Below are positions 1-7,723 of a DNA stretch of 33,669 nt, piece by piece; within the stretch, counting starts at the first letter, position 1; every line of letters starts with the position of its first letter. A program made the translations under genes and the position numbers. The stretch covers positions 1-33,669 of the forward strand of contig NZ_FOLO01000059.1 of the NCBI RefSeq assembly GCF_900112265.1. Reading direction: 5' to 3'. The DNA is from Pseudoalteromonas denitrificans DSM 6059 (GTDB lineage Bacteria; Pseudomonadota; Gammaproteobacteria; Enterobacterales; Alteromonadaceae). The notes under the pieces were generated by a model. That model ran no database searches. It was not told the origin of the DNA and saw only the letters and a program-made list of their open reading frames with translations.

Positions 1-2
1 TT

Positions 3-121
3 TGCTTGGTGACAATAGCGTTTTGGACCCACCTGACTCCATGCCGAACTCAGTAGTGAAACGAAACAGCGCCGATGATAGTGTGGGGTTTCCCATGTGA
101 AAGTAGGACATCGCCAGGCTC
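3..121 (+). rRNA. rrf: 5S ribosomal RNA
   Basis: This is the 5S rRNA of the large ribosomal subunit and the last gene of an rRNA operon that lies mostly to the left of the window. The conserved core CCATGCCGAACTCAGTAGTG is present at about 40-59, as is the GCGCCGATGATAGTGTGGGG block. The closing helix pairs bases 4-12 with 111-119, with two G-U wobbles. The length of about 119 bases is normal, so the gene appears complete; the exact 5' end could shift by a base or two. Confidence 0.95.
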
Positions 122-131
122 CTAATTAGAG

Positions 132-168
132 AAACCCGATACAGCAATGTGTCGGGTTTTTTGTTTTT
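132..168 (+). terminator. Rho-independent terminator of the rRNA operon
   Basis: Bases 132-143 pair with 148-159 (one G-U pair) around a GCAA tetraloop, followed by a T-rich tail. The position 11 bases past the 5S gene fits the end of the rrn transcript. The opposite strand has no T tract after the hairpin, so it is a weaker candidate as a stop for the cheW-like gene arriving from the right. Confidence 0.92.
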
Positions 169-207
169 GTATTTTAAAAATAGTACACTGCCAAGCAAGC
201 TCTTATA

Positions 208-1041
208 TTATATGGTTTCTGCTTCAAGCTCTTTGTCTGCTTGTTCTTCTAAAAATATGACTGATGGGTCGATGATCACGCTGTGTATTTTTTCCATTTT
301 TATTAATCCACGCATCATATTTCTTGTTTGTGGATCAATATCAAAACCAATACTTGTTAATTTTTCTAATGGTTTAATATCTTCTTTATTAACATTAACA
401 CTTTGACCCACCTTATCAACTAATAAGCCAATATGTGGATGAACACCATCCGTTGTTGTGAAAATTATAATCGGTTTATAGTCTAGTATGACCTGCTCTT
501 TAGCTGATTCAAATAATCTTAAAAGCAAAGTATATGTCGTTCTTTTTTCATGTTCAAAGATATCTAAAGCTTGTTCTTTATGGCCTTGTTGGGACATATT
601 GATTAATTCATCAGCAAGTTCATGTATTCTTGTATGAGGTGCAGCAAATTTATCTAGAATGATTTTAAGGTCTTCATCATCTGTTTTAAATTTATCGTAC
701 CATTGCCCAAATGCACATTTATGGGGATCCCGTGTTTTTTCGAATGAAGTGCCGTTATGTAGGGTATCTTCTAATGCTTTTACCCATTCTATATGATCTT
801 TTTCGCGGGCTTGCAATAGCTCTGCTAATGCTGAGTTAATAGAATAAGTTGACTCCCCATTTAAAATTATACCGAGATCAAATACTGGTGTAGGTGTTCC
901 CATATAATCTTTAATACCAATGAAACTTTTATTTTTGTTAGGTAATTCAGTGAGATCATTTTCAAATCGTTCGGTGACTAGAATATCAAGAATTTTAAGT
1001 GAAATTGTTTTTGAGCCTACCTTAAAGTTGATAAAGTCCAT
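208..1041 (-). CDS. CheW-type chemotaxis adaptor with inserted CZB zinc-binding domain
   Basis: The 277-residue protein is a CheW fold split in two. Residues 1-60 match the first CheW half (FINFKVGSKTISLKI, then the PVFDLGIIL strand). Residues about 189-265 match the second half (IGLLVDKVGQSV). Between them, about 75-182, sits a CZB (chemoreceptor zinc-binding) domain with H83 in DHIEW, C109 in KCAFGQWY, and H136 and H140 in PHTRIH: the His/Cys/His/His zinc set of the family. CheW proteins link receptors to CheA; CZB domains bind zinc and in some receptors respond to hypochlorous acid or pH. A soluble adaptor whose coupling depends on zinc or thiol state is my inference. It has no signal peptide or membrane segment and no chemotaxis genes next to it. 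The SD GGGGA sits only three bases before the ATG. Confidence 0.87.
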   Translation of the reverse strand: MDFINFKVGSKTISLKILDILVTERFENDLTELPNKNKSFIGIKDYMGTPTPVFDLGIILNGESTYSINSALAELLQAREKDHIEWVKALEDTLHNGTSFEKTRDPHKCAFGQWYDKFKTDDEDLKIILDKFAAPHTRIHELADELINMSQQGHKEQALDIFEHEKRTTYTLLLRLFESAKEQVILDYKPIIIFTTTDGVHPHIGLLVDKVGQSVNVNKEDIKPLEKLTSIGFDIDPQTRNMMRGLIKMEKIHSVIIDPSVIFLEEQADKELEAETI

Positions 1042-1054
1042 TGCTTCCCCTGCT

Positions 1055-1085
1055 CATTAAAATTATATGCCTTTGAATTTTAATG
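1055..1085. repeat. Perfect inverted repeat in front of the cheW-CZB gene
   Basis: CATTAAAATT (1055-1064) is repeated in inverse at 1076-1085 with an 11-base spacer. The minus strand carries a TATAAT inside this element, so it could be an operator over the -10 box. Alternatively it could be an mRNA hairpin just upstream of the ribosome-binding site, which begins about 14 bases before the start codon. The sequence alone does not decide between the two. Confidence 0.4.
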
Positions 1086-1228
1086 ATAGTGCAGGTTGAT
1101 AAATTTGCAGGGTTTATTGAAAAGAAAAAAGTAGTATTTTTAAGTCATTTTAATTTAAAACTCGTTTTGCTTAAGTCTTATTAGAATACAATTAAAACAT
1201 ATTCGTTTTGATAATAATGAGCGCTTTA

Positions 1229-3331
1229 TTATTTAATAAAACTCAGTAGCTCAGTTATTGATGAATGTAACTCTTTTATGATTTGTTTTTTTCCTTTTAT
1301 TGACATGGCTATTTGCACATATTCGCTTTGCTGATTTTGTAATATTAATCTTATTATTAATTCTTGAGAAAAATAATTACATTGGCTAAGCATATTAGGA
1401 TATAACCAAATCAGTCGCCAAAGGTTAGGAATTATTTGTTCTAAGCTAAGCAGACCTGAAAGAAAGCGCCTTACTTCGCTTTTATCATGATCTTTTTCTA
1501 TATCTTGTTCAGCATTTAAATTTACTTTTAGTACTATTTGTCTAATAAGCTTTGGATTGACGTGTGAAAAACTATGTAGCAAATACAAAGGAAGTTGTTG
1601 CTCAAATTGTAATTTTAATTTTTTAATAAAAGGGATTGCTTCATTTATTAAAGGTTTCATTACGATACATGAATGTTCACCACTCACTTTATCTTTTTTA
1701 AAACCAAGTTTTATTATGTGATATTCAGAATTTTGCCAAAAGTTTAATAAAGAAGCGTAACCGCCGAAACTAGCACCTATGGCACTTACTTGTGAGCTTA
1801 AATTAGATTCAATGTACTGTAATAATTCTTTGCCATAATTATGTCGTGTTAACTCAGGGTGAACAGCGATGCGTATAACTCTGGCAACGGAGTTTATTAA
1901 AAAATAGTTTGAATTTGCTAGTTGTGAAACTGATTGAGCTAATAAATGCCCTTTTGGGCGACGTTTTTCTTGCAGTATTTGTTCGCTTAATTGATTGGAA
2001 ATTTGACCTTCAAGAGCGATAAGTGCAGCAGCTATTACTTTACTATCACTTAAAGTTATAAATATTTTTAATTGGTTACCATCTAGTAGTTGCCGAAGAT
2101 CATTTACGGTGGTTTGATAGTGCGCTAAAACAAGCAAGCCGAAAACTTGATTTAACAAGTTTTCATTTGTAGATAATTCTTTTTGGCTTAGTTCAATGAT
2201 GTGGTGGTTTTCTATTTTATTTGGTAGATGCACAGCACAGTCAGCTTCTAAACAAAGAAGTTGATTAATACATTTTTCTAAAGGGTCCCCTTTGGCAAAT
2301 CGAATAGGATCCTGTAATGAGACTCGCTGCCAATTTTTATAATGTTCTTTTAGAAATGGTATAAACCTTAAAGTAAATCCTCGCCCCGTGCCTTCATAAC
2401 CATAAACAGTGCTAGCAAATACAACTCGAGGGTAATTTTTCAATACTTTTTTTAATATAGTTACAGGTAGTGCGGCTGCCTCATCTATAAATATAACATC
2501 GGCATTATGATGTTCATTGAGTAGCTTGTCTGGTGCTACAAAACGTAAGTTAGCTAAAGTATTCTCACCGGCTTTATATTCTTGCTCAGTAATAGATGCT
2601 AAATGTTTAAACGCTGATTCCACAGAACGTCGTTGGGATGCAGATATAAGGATTTTTTTATTTTCTTTAAAAAGGGCTGCTGCTGCTAAACCTAAAGCCG
2701 ATGATTTTCCCCTACCTCTATCAGCTGTTATTAATAAGGGCCTATTAGCTCTACCTTGAGCTGTTTTTATAATGGCTGTAACAACACTTTCTTGCTGAGA
2801 ATAATTTTGCTCAACGGTAATACCCTCATTAATTTTAGGGGTTTTCCAGCCATCAGTTTGATCTAAATAAATGCAATCTTGTTGGCTTAAAAGATGACTT
2901 AATCTTTGATTGAAAAAACTGACATCATTAGATTTTATTTGCGCAGATTGAAAGGTTTCAAATGCTGTGTCTATAAAATTGTTAAGTGTCTTTAAATCTG
3001 GCTGTATGAAAATTAAAATACCGCCATATGTAATTGTGCCTGTGATTGCTGCAAGTTTATCTGGTATTAATCCAGAATAGCCATCATACAAAGCAACTTG
3101 ATATTCTTGTCCTAAAACTTGGTGATTATGCTCGGGCCAGTAAGCATGCTTTATATTTTTATTTTTACTTAATATGCATTTTTTACCAGCTAACTGTTCA
3201 ATAATTATATTTGCTTGTAGGCTTGTCCATTGAGGTGAACCAGTTAGTAATAATAGTTGTCTATGCCTGTTATTCTTAATTGATTTTAGGTATTCAATCA
3301 AGTTCACAGGCAGTGAATTGTCAAAAGACAT
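1229..3331 (-). CDS. tmcA: tRNA(Met) cytidine acetyltransferase TmcA
   Basis: TmcA makes N4-acetylcytidine at the wobble position of elongator tRNA(Met), using acetyl-CoA and ATP, which prevents misreading of the AUA codon. The 700-residue length and domain order fit the family: an N-terminal domain (about 1-170), an RNA-helicase-like ATPase with Walker A DRGRGKSS (204-211) and Walker B IDEAAALP (282-289), a GNAT acetyltransferase domain with the acetyl-CoA loop around RIAVHPELTRHNYGKELL (487-504), and a tRNA-binding C-terminus. Its ATG shares one base with the uvrD stop (TAATG), so translation is probably coupled to uvrD and the gene should be co-transcribed with it. No strong Rho-independent terminator is visible downstream; there is only a weak AT hairpin at 1194-1209. 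Confidence 0.95.
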   Translation of the reverse strand: MSFDNSLPVNLIEYLKSIKNNRHRQLLLLTGSPQWTSLQANIIIEQLAGKKCILSKNKNIKHAYWPEHNHQVLGQEYQVALYDGYSGLIPDKLAAITGTITYGGILIFIQPDLKTLNNFIDTAFETFQSAQIKSNDVSFFNQRLSHLLSQQDCIYLDQTDGWKTPKINEGITVEQNYSQQESVVTAIIKTAQGRANRPLLITADRGRGKSSALGLAAAALFKENKKILISASQRRSVESAFKHLASITEQEYKAGENTLANLRFVAPDKLLNEHHNADVIFIDEAAALPVTILKKVLKNYPRVVFASTVYGYEGTGRGFTLRFIPFLKEHYKNWQRVSLQDPIRFAKGDPLEKCINQLLCLEADCAVHLPNKIENHHIIELSQKELSTNENLLNQVFGLLVLAHYQTTVNDLRQLLDGNQLKIFITLSDSKVIAAALIALEGQISNQLSEQILQEKRRPKGHLLAQSVSQLANSNYFLINSVARVIRIAVHPELTRHNYGKELLQYIESNLSSQVSAIGASFGGYASLLNFWQNSEYHIIKLGFKKDKVSGEHSCIVMKPLINEAIPFIKKLKLQFEQQLPLYLLHSFSHVNPKLIRQIVLKVNLNAEQDIEKDHDKSEVRRFLSGLLSLEQIIPNLWRLIWLYPNMLSQCNYFSQELIIRLILQNQQSEYVQIAMSIKGKKQIIKELHSSITELLSFIK

Positions 3332-5496
3332 TAAATTGCCTGTAATTTAGCGAATGAAGTGACTAACCATTTGCTGCCAACATCCAAAAAGTTAATTTGC
3401 ACTCTAGATTGGGATCCAGAACCTTCATAATTTAGTACAATTCCCTCTCCAAATTTTTTATGCATTACCCTTTGCCCAAGTTTAAAGCCTGTTTCTTCAA
3501 AAGCAGCCGTACTAACTGCGTTGCTAAAGCGATTACTTGCTTGAGGACGAGTTACTTGTGTTTTTATACGTACTTCTTCAATGCAATCATCCGGGATCTC
3601 ACGTAAAAAACGAGAAGGAGCGTGTTGTTTCTCTTGTCCATATAAACGACGACTTTCAGCATGACTTATGAATAGCTTTTCCATTGCTCTTGTTATGCCT
3701 ACATAACAAAGGCGACGTTCTTCTTCTAAGCGTTCAGAATCATCGTGACTTTGCTGTGAAGGGAACATACCTTCCTCAACACCAGCCATAAATACCAATG
3801 GAAATTCGAGCCCTTTTGCTGAATGTAGCGTCATCATTTGTACTGCATCATCATGTTCATCGGCTTGTCCTTCACCAGACTCAAGTGCAACATGAGATAA
3901 AAACCCCGATAAAGGTGAAGAGAAGTCTTCTTCGTCAGGTAATTCAAATTGTGAACAGGCATTGATTAATTCTTCTAAGTTTTCAATACGTGAACGCGCT
4001 TTTTCGCCTTTTTCAGCTTGATACATAGCCATTAATCCGGAATGATTTATGGCAAATTTAGCTTGCTCAGCGAGTACACTATCTTTAATTTCTGTTTCTA
4101 TATGAGTAATTAGTGAAATAAAACTCGAAATTGCATTTGCAGCTCGCCCTGTCAGTTGTTTTTGTTCTATCAAGCTGTGTGCGGCATACCATAATGGCAG
4201 TGACTCATTTCTAGCACATTCGCGAATTAAGCCAATGCTTTTATTTCCAATGCCCCGTGTTGGTGTATTGATCACTCGTTCAAATGCAGCATCATCTTGG
4301 CGGTTATTAACTAAACGAAGGTAAGATAAAGCATCTTTTATTTCTTGGCGTTCAAAGAATCGCATGCCGCCATATATGCGATATTGAATACCTTCATGTA
4401 ACATGGCTTCTTCTAGAATACGAGATTGCGCGTTGCTTCGGTATAAAATAGCCGTATCTATCAGGTTTTTACCTTGATTTTTCCATTCTTTAATTTTACC
4501 AACAATAAAACGTGCTTCATCTAATTCGTTAAATGCAGCATAAATTGAGATAGGATCACCTTTATTTCCTTCAGTCCAAAGGTTTTTACCCATACGCTCA
4601 GAGTTATTGGCAATTAAGGTATTTGCTGCTTTTAATATGGTGGCAGTCGAACGGTAGTTTTGTTCTAGACGAATCGTATTAGCGCTAAAGTCTTCTAAAA
4701 AACGGCGAATATTTTCAATCTTAGCGCCACGCCACCCATAAATAGATTGGTCGTCGTCACCTACCGTCATAACATTATTTGTTTTACCTGCTAATAACTT
4801 TAACCAGGCATATTGTACCGTATTGGTGTCTTGAAATTCGTCTACTAATATATGTGGAAAACGGTCTTGGTAATGTCGTAATAAACTTGCATTGTTATTA
4901 AGTACTTCAAAACAACGTAATAATATTTCTGCAAAGTCGACTAAACCGGCGCGATCACAGGCTTCTTGATAAGCTGTATAAATACGTAGCAGCATTTGTT
5001 CATTTTGATCATAAGCCTTAATGTCTTTGGGTCTTAAACCTTCGTCTTTTTTTGCACCTATATACCAAGATACTTGTTTTGCTGGCCACTTCTTATCATC
5101 AATATTTAAAGCTTTTAATAAACGACGGATCATTCTGAGTTGATCGTCGGAATCTATTATTTGAAATGACTCGGGCAGTTTAGCTTCTGAATGGTGAGCA
5201 CGTAATATGCGATGTGATAAACCATGAAAAGTACCTATCCACATACCTCCAACAGAGGATTTAATGGTTTCTTCAACCCGAGTTCGCATTTCTTTAGCGG
5301 CTTTATTGGTAAAAGTTACAGCAAAAATACTATAAGGAGAAGCGTTTTCAACTTGCATTAGCCATGCAATACGATGTACTAAAACTCTGGTTTTTCCAGA
5401 TCCTGCACCAGCTAAGATAAGCATATTTTCTAAAGGTGCAGCTACTGCATCACGCTGTTTATCGTTTAAGCCATCTAATAATTCAGAAACGTCCAT
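3331..5496 (-). CDS. uvrD: DNA helicase II UvrD
   Basis: UvrD is the superfamily 1 3'-5' helicase of nucleotide excision repair and methyl-directed mismatch repair. At 721 residues it is near-colinear with E. coli UvrD (720). Visible landmarks are AGAGSGKT (29-36, K35), VDEFQDT (218-224), GDDDQSIYGWRG, QNYRST, the LHSAKGLEF motif and the C-terminal Tudor-like segment KLGQRVMHKKFGEGIV. These C-terminal features distinguish it from Rep. The start is placed at the ATG that gives MDVSELLDGLNDKQ, as in E. coli. It heads a two-gene unit with tmcA, and a perfect LexA site lies about 98 bases upstream, so SOS induction is expected. In E. coli uvrD follows yigB directly; here rsgA on the other strand lies between them. 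Confidence 0.97.
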   Translation of the reverse strand: MDVSELLDGLNDKQRDAVAAPLENMLILAGAGSGKTRVLVHRIAWLMQVENASPYSIFAVTFTNKAAKEMRTRVEETIKSSVGGMWIGTFHGLSHRILRAHHSEAKLPESFQIIDSDDQLRMIRRLLKALNIDDKKWPAKQVSWYIGAKKDEGLRPKDIKAYDQNEQMLLRIYTAYQEACDRAGLVDFAEILLRCFEVLNNNASLLRHYQDRFPHILVDEFQDTNTVQYAWLKLLAGKTNNVMTVGDDDQSIYGWRGAKIENIRRFLEDFSANTIRLEQNYRSTATILKAANTLIANNSERMGKNLWTEGNKGDPISIYAAFNELDEARFIVGKIKEWKNQGKNLIDTAILYRSNAQSRILEEAMLHEGIQYRIYGGMRFFERQEIKDALSYLRLVNNRQDDAAFERVINTPTRGIGNKSIGLIRECARNESLPLWYAAHSLIEQKQLTGRAANAISSFISLITHIETEIKDSVLAEQAKFAINHSGLMAMYQAEKGEKARSRIENLEELINACSQFELPDEEDFSSPLSGFLSHVALESGEGQADEHDDAVQMMTLHSAKGLEFPLVFMAGVEEGMFPSQQSHDDSERLEEERRLCYVGITRAMEKLFISHAESRRLYGQEKQHAPSRFLREIPDDCIEEVRIKTQVTRPQASNRFSNAVSTAAFEETGFKLGQRVMHKKFGEGIVLNYEGSGSQSRVQINFLDVGSKWLVTSFAKLQAI

Positions 5497-5593
5497 TCAT
5501 GCCACCAAAACCGTTATTTTATTTAGGCCACTAGGTGGCATCATTTATTTTGAGTATGATACAACAGGACTCATAGACAGTCCAAATAGAATA

Positions 5594-5609
5594 CTGTTTT
5601 TATAAACAG
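5594..5609 (-). promoter_or_regulatory. LexA (SOS) box upstream of uvrD
   Basis: CTGTTTTTATAAACAG is a perfect CTGT-N8-ACAG palindrome with an AT-rich core, the gammaproteobacterial LexA consensus. It lies 97 bases before the uvrD start. E. coli uvrD is known to be LexA-controlled, so the site and its target agree. rsgA begins 281 bases away on the other strand and is a less likely target. Confidence 0.8.
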
Positions 5610-5890
5610 GTAATAGGTTTTATGGTTTTTTAAAAGAGTAAAATTATAATTTAACCATGTTGTGGCTGTTTGGTTAGTTTGCTAAAGTTATATCTTCTTT
5701 TAGCATACGCTAATAATCTAAATAAGGAATAATTGATGTTTGTATTAAATACCCACTGGGCAAAAAACTAAAATAAGCTTTTCACAAAATTGAAGCTACA
5801 TACGTTTTACTGCCCGGTTTTAAGCCGGGGCTGAATTAATTTAAGCCCTATATTATGTTTTTATGACGCCTTTAAGCGTTAGGGTTTATC
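5610..5890 (+). other. Gene-poor stretch and possible structured leader of rsgA
   Basis: The 394-base gap between uvrD and rsgA holds the LexA box and, towards rsgA, several RNA-like elements. A short ORF of 11 codons (MFVLNTHWAKN, 5736-5771) follows a good SD, AAGGA, at 5724-5728. CCCGG (5813-5817) pairs with CCGGG (5825-5829). GGGCT (5828-5832) can instead pair with AGCCC (5844-5848), so these two hairpins exclude each other. ACGC/GCGT (5866-5879) forms a small hairpin just before the rsgA SD (AGGG, 5881-5884). A leader controlling rsgA is an inference; these may be chance structures. Confidence 0.3.
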
Positions 5891-6940
5891 ATGTCACAAA
5901 ATTATTCTTTATCTCAAATGGGATGGTCCTCCTTTTTTCAACAACAAATTTCACTTGAGCAGTGGGAGCATTCTACTTTAGGGCGTGTCATTGAATGTCA
6001 TCGTTCTCATATAGAAATTATGACTGAACAATCAATCAGCCATAGCTTACCTGTAAACTCAAGAATGCCAGATTTAACTGTTGGAGATTGGTTATTAATG
6101 AGCAGTGAAAACCAATTTGAAGTAAGGTTGGAACGGTTTTCGTTATTTGAACGTAAATCTGCGGGTAGTAAAGTTGCTTTGCAATTGATTGCAGCTAATG
6201 TAAATACTGTTTTTATTGTTTGCTCACTAAATAACAACTTTAACCTTAATCGAATAGAGCGATATTTAGCGTTAGCTAGACAGGCTGAGGTTGAACCTGT
6301 GGTGGTTTTGACAAAATTGGATTGCTGTATTGAACCGCAAGATTACGTTAAGCAAGTACAATCTCTTGACCCTATGTTAGTAGTTGAAGCTGTTAATGCT
6401 CTAGAAACTAAAAGTGTAAAAGTATTGAGACCCTGGTGTGCTCAAGGTCAAACAGTGGCTTTTTTAGGTTCGTCCGGAGTTGGTAAGTCAACCTTAGTGA
6501 ATACCCTACTGAACCAAAATAGACAAGAAACTGCTTCATCTCGTGAGGAAGATAGCAGAGGGCGTCATACGACCACAAAGCGCTCCCTTCATTTTATGGC
6601 TGAGGGTGGGTTGTTAATCGACACTCCAGGAATGAGGGAATTACAACTTACGGATTGTGAAAAAGGAATTGAGGATACATTTTCTGAAATTTATGAATTA
6701 GCCGTACTGTGTCAATTCTCTAATTGCCAACATCAAAGTGAACCTGGGTGTGCTGTTTTGGCTGCGATAGACTCAGGTAAGCTAGAACTACGCAGGCTCA
6801 TTAACTATGGTAAGTTATTAGCTGAGCAGAGCCGAAATGCTACGAGTTTAGCTGAAACTCGAAGCAAAGAACGCAGTTTAGGGCGTTTTTATAGGAGTGT
6901 TCAGGCTGAATCAAAACAACGTAAAAATAAACTGATGTAA
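5891..6940 (+). CDS. rsgA: Ribosome small-subunit biogenesis GTPase RsgA
   Basis: RsgA is a circularly permuted GTPase that checks late maturation of the 30S subunit. The 349-residue protein shows an N-terminal OB-fold (about 28-90), then GTPase motifs in permuted order: G4 TKLD (141-144), G1 GSSGVGKST (193-201), the G2 threonines in RHTTT (225-229) and G3 DTPG (244-247). The C-terminal zinc knuckle has C274, C279, H281 and C287, ending in the family signature EPGCAV. The N-terminus (SQMGWSSFF) looks more like the GW/F-type relatives than E. coli YjeQ, and the gene is not beside orn or psd, so it may be a second RsgA in this genome; that cannot be tested here. It is a single-gene unit between yigB and uvrD, both on the other strand. 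Confidence 0.93.
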   Translation: MSQNYSLSQMGWSSFFQQQISLEQWEHSTLGRVIECHRSHIEIMTEQSISHSLPVNSRMPDLTVGDWLLMSSENQFEVRLERFSLFERKSAGSKVALQLIAANVNTVFIVCSLNNNFNLNRIERYLALARQAEVEPVVVLTKLDCCIEPQDYVKQVQSLDPMLVVEAVNALETKSVKVLRPWCAQGQTVAFLGSSGVGKSTLVNTLLNQNRQETASSREEDSRGRHTTTKRSLHFMAEGGLLIDTPGMRELQLTDCEKGIEDTFSEIYELAVLCQFSNCQHQSEPGCAVLAAIDSGKLELRRLINYGKLLAEQSRNATSLAETRSKERSLGRFYRSVQAESKQRKNKLM

Positions 6941-6950
6941 CTTTAAATTA

Positions 6951-6985
6951 AGCGGCAGTGATTGCTGCCGCTTTCTATATTTTAT
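6951..6985. terminator. Hairpin terminator between convergent rsgA and yigB
   Basis: AGCGGCAG (6951-6958) pairs with CTGCCGCT (6965-6972) around a six-base loop. The plus strand continues TTCTATATTTTA, a broken T tract; the minus strand continues TTAATTTAAAG. The convergent position suggests it serves both genes, probably better for rsgA. Confidence 0.7.
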
Positions 6986-7000
6986 GAGGTTTCATTTTAA

Positions 7001-7714
7001 TTATAAAAGTTTCTCAAGTTGCAGAATATTACTAATTTCAATATCTGCTAGTCCTTTATATTGTGTTTTAATGGGCTCTTCATTTAGCCAGCAAGACATA
7101 CAACCTATATTGTTAGCACCTTGAATGTCAGAATCTAAATTATCGCCTATATGTAAAATATTGGACAATGATACATTAAGTTTGTTGGCTGCAAGTTCAA
7201 ACATATTTGGAGCGGGCTTTTGTGGGCCATCAAAACCTGCCATAAGTAAAAATTCAAAGCTATTTTTTAAACTAAATTGACTGATATCCACATTACCATT
7301 AGTGATCGCGATTAAAGTGTATTTTTTACTTAACTTTTTGAGCAGCGTTAATACTTCTGGTTTAACTATTATTTGGCTTCTGGTATCTATAAATGCTTTA
7401 TATGCTTTATGTGCATGCATCTGGCTATCTTGTTCATTTAAACCAATATATTTAAAACCATATTTTAATGCAGTTTGGCGTAGTAATGTAACATTCTGCT
7501 CAATGCCAGGTACTTCTTTTTGTACGGTAGTTCTGCATTTGTGCCAAAAGTCAGGGCCTTGCTCTACCCATTTATTTCCCCATATTTTAATTTTTTTTAT
7601 ATAGTCAAATTGTGCTGCAATCGCAGATTTAATTATGGGTTTGTTATCATAAAGCGTATCGTCTAAGTCAAAGCTTAGTATTTTTATTTGGCTGAGTTTT
7701 CTATATATCTTCAT
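7001..7714 (-). CDS. yigB: HAD-family phosphatase YigB
   Basis: This is a haloacid-dehalogenase superfamily phosphatase. The motifs are DLDDTLYD (16-23, nucleophile D16 and acid D18), ITNG (137-140, T138), K166 in QKPAP and GDNLDSD (190-196). The cap between motifs I and II is the helical type of the YigB/YjjG group. In E. coli YigB is one of the phosphatases able to dephosphorylate the riboflavin intermediate 5-amino-6-(5-phospho-D-ribitylamino)uracil, and it likewise follows xerC. Both the position, nine bases after xerC, and the length of 237 fit. The substrate here is assigned by homology and context only. It is the last gene of the lptM-lysA-dapF operon. Confidence 0.85.
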   Translation of the reverse strand: MKIYRKLSQIKILSFDLDDTLYDNKPIIKSAIAAQFDYIKKIKIWGNKWVEQGPDFWHKCRTTVQKEVPGIEQNVTLLRQTALKYGFKYIGLNEQDSQMHAHKAYKAFIDTRSQIIVKPEVLTLLKKLSKKYTLIAITNGNVDISQFSLKNSFEFLLMAGFDGPQKPAPNMFELAANKLNVSLSNILHIGDNLDSDIQGANNIGCMSCWLNEEPIKTQYKGLADIEISNILQLEKLL

Positions 7715-7723
7715 AATGTTCTC

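Noticed and set aside
149..406. Plus-strand frame of 85 codons opposite the end of the cheW-CZB gene
   Set aside because: It begins inside the rrn terminator and is antisense to conserved CheW sequence; low-complexity composition suggests a shadow frame.
1194..1209. Terminator for tmcA
   Set aside because: AAAAC/GTTTT with a six-base loop is too weak and AT-only apart from one pair; I mention it under tmcA but do not call it.
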